Shown here piece by piece: positions 5,711 to 7,568 of a DNA stretch of 7,568 nucleotides (position 1 is its first letter; each line of letters begins with the position of its first letter). Where the stretch lies: contig JAEYNG010000413.1 in assembly GCA_023412695.1 (NCBI GenBank), forward strand, positions 1-7,568. The letters run 5' to 3'. The notes beneath the pieces are model-generated. The model was not told the DNA's origin and ran no database searches. It saw only the letters and a list, made by a program, of their open reading frames with translations. This DNA is from Planctomycetota bacterium. Lineage in GTDB: Bacteria > Planctomycetota > Phycisphaerae > Phycisphaerales > UBA1924. The position numbers were made by a program, and so were the translations under genes.

Positions 5711-6220
5711 TCAGACCGGTCGGCGGCGGAAGAACACGAAGTCCGTGATGGCGGGCTTCGTGCCCGTCGCGGCGATGAGCGAGGCGATCTGCCCGCGGTG
5801 GTACGACGAGTGGTTCACGACATGCGTCAGGATGTCGCGGACATCGGTGTCGTAGCCCTTGCCCTCGGTCGAGGTGTAGCGCGCGGTGCGGGCCAGCTCA
5901 CGCGCATCCAGGCGAGACATGTAGTCGAGCCAGGCGCGGTCCATCGCCGCCGCCTCGGCGTGGGCCTGCTCAAGCGGCCAGATCGGGAACAGCCCGTCCG
6001 CCGGCGCATCGACCTTCTCGCCCAGACGCACCAGCCACGTCCGCCGCGCCGCCTGCACATGGCACCAGATCGCCACCGCCCGCTCATACGGCGCGGCGAG
6101 CGCGGCAAGGCCGCTGGCCTCGATGCCCGCGCGGGCACGCGTGAGGCTGTCGTGGACGAGCGGCGTGCAACCGAACTCGTACTCGTAGAGGCCGCGGAAG
6201 TGGGCGATGAGCATGTCCAT
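5711..6220 (-). CDS. DinB-family (YfiT/DinB four-helix) putative metal-dependent protein
   Basis: The 169-residue product matches the DinB superfamily in length and pattern. These are cytoplasmic four-helix-bundle proteins binding a divalent metal through three histidines; some act as thiol-dependent transferases (bacillithiol, mycothiol), many are uncharacterised. Likely ligands are H54 (IWCHVQAARRTWL) and the pair H137-x3-H141 in HVVNHSSYHRGQIASLI, the hallmark segment, followed by GTKPAITDFVFF, the usual ending. The name comes from a DNA-damage-inducible B. subtilis gene and does not mean DNA polymerase IV. Start: ATG at 6220, supported by AAAGGA 8 nt upstream; a second in-frame ATG two codons later is poorly spaced. 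The open frame extends far upstream but overlaps ribD there. Divergent from ribD across 84 bp. Partner thiol and substrate cannot be told. Confidence 0.87.
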   Translation of the reverse strand: MDMLIAHFRGLYEYEFGCTPLVHDSLTRARAGIEASGLAALAAPYERAVAIWCHVQAARRTWLVRLGEKVDAPADGLFPIWPLEQAHAEAAAMDRAWLDYMSRLDARELARTARYTSTEGKGYDTDVRDILTHVVNHSSYHRGQIASLIAATGTKPAITDFVFFRRRPV

Positions 6221-6228
6221 GCGTCGGG

Positions 6229-6234
6229 TCCTTT
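6229..6234 (-). promoter_or_regulatory. Shine-Dalgarno AAAGGA of the DinB-family gene
   Basis: On the minus strand AAAGGA lies 8 nt before the ATG at 6220. It selects this ATG within a frame that stays open for another 950 nt upstream. Confidence 0.6.
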
Positions 6235-6292
6235 GCCGGGATTGTTGCCCGATGGACCGAGGCCCGGCGGATGTCGTGGCGGAGGCGGGAGC

Positions 6293-6298
6293 TACCCT
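6293..6298 (+). promoter_or_regulatory. Candidate -10 element TACCCT for a leaderless ribD transcript
   Basis: TACCCT is followed by exactly 6 nt (CAGGCC) and the GTG start of ribD at 6305. There is no Shine-Dalgarno sequence at a useful distance: the purine-rich GGAGGCGGGAG at 6281-6291 ends 13 nt before the GTG. No clear -35 hexamer is seen. Confidence 0.45.
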
Positions 6299-6304
6299 CA
6301 GGCC

Positions 6305-7441
6305 GTGAACGAAGCGCGAGCGATGCTGGACCTTGCGGCGCGGTGCGCAATGCGCAGCGCGGGAGACGTCGAGCCGAACCCGATGGTCGGCTGCGTGCTC
6401 GTGCGCGACGGGCGCGTCATCGGCATCGGCCACCACAAGCGCTTCGGCGGGCTGCACGCCGAGGCCGAGGCGCTGGCCGACTGCGCCCGTCGAGGCGACA
6501 CCGCCGCGGGCGCGACGGCCTTTGTCACGCTCGAGCCATGCTCGCACTTTGGCAAACAGCCGCCGTGCTGCGATGCGCTCATCCGCGAGCGCGTCGCGCG
6601 GGTGGTGTGCGCGCGGCCGGACCCGAACCCGGTCTCGGGCGGCGGGGCCGAACGCCTTCGCGACGCGGGGATCCCGTGCGAGTTCACGGGCGAGAGCAGG
6701 CTCGCGGTCCGCGTGAGCGAGCCCTTCTGCAAGCGCATCGCCACCGGACTGCCTTGGGTGATCGTCAAGTGGGCCCAGACCATCGACGGCCGGCTCGCCA
6801 CCCGCGCAGGCGAGAGCCAGTGGATCTCCGGCGTGGCGTCGCGGCGCGAGGTCCACCGCCTGCGCGCACGCGTCGATTGCGTGCTCACCGCGATCGGCAC
6901 CGTGCTCGCCGACAACCCGCGATTGACCGCCCGCGGCGTGTCGCGGCTGCGGCGCGTGGCGCGGCGCGTCGTGATCGACCCGCGACTCGAACTGCCGCGC
7001 GAGGCCGCACTGCTCCAGACCCTGCAACAGGCCCCGCTCACGCTTGCGACGACGAGCAGTGCGATCATCGTTCGCGCCGACCGGGCACGTGAACTGGCGG
7101 CGATGGGCGTCGAGTTGTTGGCTGCCGACGCCGCGGGCGAGGGAGACGACGAGGTGGATATCCGCCGCGTGCTGCAAGAGCTCGCGACGCGCCGCGATGC
7201 GACCAACGTGCTCGTCGAGCCCGGGCCGCGGCTGCTGGGCCGGCTGATCGAGCAGGACCTCGCCGACGAGCTGCGGGTCTACGTCGGCGGCATGGTGCTG
7301 GCCGATGAGCTCGCCGCCCCCGCCGCGACCGGTCGGGCCATCATGAGGCTCGGCGATGCCCGCCGCTACGAGCTGGTTCGTGCGCGGCCGCTGGGCGGGG
7401 ACGTGCGGATGGAGTATCGCCGGGCGGGCAAGGGCGTGTAG
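6305..7441 (+). CDS. ribD: Bifunctional riboflavin biosynthesis protein RibD (deaminase-reductase)
   Basis: The 378-residue protein matches full-length RibD (E. coli 367). It catalyses two successive cytoplasmic steps of riboflavin synthesis: zinc-dependent deamination of the diaminohydroxyribosyl-pyrimidinone 5'-phosphate, then NADPH-dependent reduction of the ribosyl side chain. The deaminase domain (about 1-145) has PNPMVGCVLV (24-33), the zinc motif H51-A-E53, and PCSHFGKQPPC with C79 and C88; DPNPVSGGG (106-114) follows. The reductase domain (about 150-372) starts WVIVKWAQTIDGRLATRAGE and includes SQWIS, RARVDCVLTAIGTVLADNPRLT and the C-terminal LVEPGPRLLG, where EPGP replaces the usual EGGP-like turn. 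Start: GTG at 6305, whose first residues fit the family N-terminus; an ATG six codons later would trim the first helix. No other riboflavin gene lies in the window, and no FMN riboswitch fits in the 84-bp upstream gap. Confidence 0.95.
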   Translation: MNEARAMLDLAARCAMRSAGDVEPNPMVGCVLVRDGRVIGIGHHKRFGGLHAEAEALADCARRGDTAAGATAFVTLEPCSHFGKQPPCCDALIRERVARVVCARPDPNPVSGGGAERLRDAGIPCEFTGESRLAVRVSEPFCKRIATGLPWVIVKWAQTIDGRLATRAGESQWISGVASRREVHRLRARVDCVLTAIGTVLADNPRLTARGVSRLRRVARRVVIDPRLELPREAALLQTLQQAPLTLATTSSAIIVRADRARELAAMGVELLAADAAGEGDDEVDIRRVLQELATRRDATNVLVEPGPRLLGRLIEQDLADELRVYVGGMVLADELAAPAATGRAIMRLGDARRYELVRARPLGGDVRMEYRRAGKGV

Positions 7442-7444
7442 AGT
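7439..7444 (+). promoter_or_regulatory. Candidate -10 element TAGAGT overlapping the ribD stop codon
   Basis: TAGAGT shares its first three bases with the ribD stop codon and is followed by 5 nt (TCGGC) and the ATG at 7450. It follows the same layout as the other leaderless-type starts but with a one-base shorter spacer. The downstream gene could instead be read through from ribD. Confidence 0.3.
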
Positions 7445-7449
7445 TCGGC

Positions 7450-7568
7450 ATGAAGCCGACGAAGCGAGCCGCCGCGGGGTTGATCGGAATGTTCATCGGG
7501 TGTGCGTGCGCGACCGCGCAGGTGCTGCCGCCGGTGCCGCCCGCCGCGCCGGCGACACCACCCTACAC
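7450..7568 (+). CDS. Exported protein, N-terminal fragment only (runs off the right edge)
   Basis: An ATG at 7450, 8 bp after the ribD stop, opens a frame of 39 residues to the edge. It reads as a signal peptide: basic KPTKR, hydrophobic AAAGLIGMFIGCACA, then a type-I-like cleavage site ATA before Q24, followed by proline- and alanine-rich sequence (VLPPVPPAAPATPP). FIGC could alternatively be a weak lipobox, making it a lipoprotein. The mature part is out of view, so no function can be given. No Shine-Dalgarno sequence is visible before the ATG. The A-x-A-Q ending resembles that of the cysteine-repeat protein's signal peptide. Confidence 0.65.
   Translation, partial: MKPTKRAAAGLIGMFIGCACATAQVLPPVPPAAPATPPY

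Noticed and set aside
5798..6304. Upstream extension of the ribD frame
   Set aside because: It is antisense to the DinB-family gene; RibD similarity begins just after the GTG at 6305.
6221..6304. FMN riboswitch ahead of ribD
   Set aside because: The gap is only 84 bp, and I could not find the conserved AGGGYR...GAYCC-type core; a leaderless-type -10 element sits 6 nt before the start instead.
6221..7177. Minus-strand extension of the DinB-family frame up to 7177
   Set aside because: It lies antisense to the well-supported ribD gene and shows no family similarity; DinB proteins are about 150-175 residues, matching the start at 6220.

Overview
This is a GC-rich window (about 70% G+C in most genes) that reads as chromosomal DNA from a member of the Planctomycetota, most likely class Phycisphaerae. 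Three things point there. One is a small membrane protein ending in the zinc ribbon C-x2-C-G-Y-D-x-R-G-L-x5-C-P-E-C-G, a signature I associate with that group. The second is a secreted protein built of GACC-type cysteine repeats with a C-terminal dockerin-like calcium-binding module. The third is degenerate extragenic CACAGAGG / CACAGAT repeats around the small gene. The taxonomic call is inference, not proof.

Layout from left to right: a DUF2071/YqjF-like gene on the minus strand is cut by the left edge (1-695). Divergent from it are a tandem universal stress protein gene (771-1640) and, 28 bp later, a D-2-hydroxyacid dehydrogenase gene (1669-2622), probably one operon. A repeat-rich spacer (2623-2879) leads to a small membrane zinc-ribbon gene (2880-3230), followed by a short spacer carrying an inverted copy of part of the left repeat. 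Next is a metallo-beta-lactamase-fold gene that has lost nearly all metal ligands (3337-4047). It converges, with only 7 bp between stop codons, on the large cysteine-repeat secreted protein gene (4055-5578, minus). A DinB-family gene (5711-6220, minus) is divergent from a full-length ribD (6305-7441). A signal-peptide-bearing gene starts at 7450 and is cut by the right edge.

The genes do not form an obvious single pathway. It looks like an ordinary mosaic of housekeeping (ribD), stress or thiol-related (UspA-like, DinB-like), metabolic and cell-surface genes. I do not see a clear new multi-gene system. The most interesting signals are: (i) four gene starts preceded by TANNNT exactly 5-6 nt before the start codon with no Shine-Dalgarno sequence, which suggests leaderless transcription, while other starts carry a normal ribosome binding site; (ii) the small zinc-ribbon gene, lower in G+C and bracketed by inverted repeats, looking like a cassette; (iii) the metal-ligand-less MBL-fold protein; and (iv) the ten-repeat, 63-cysteine secreted protein. 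No stretch longer than 300 bp lacks a gene. The largest gap is 2623-2879 and holds the repeats. I saw no rRNA, tRNA, CRISPR array, insertion sequence or convincing factor-independent terminator.
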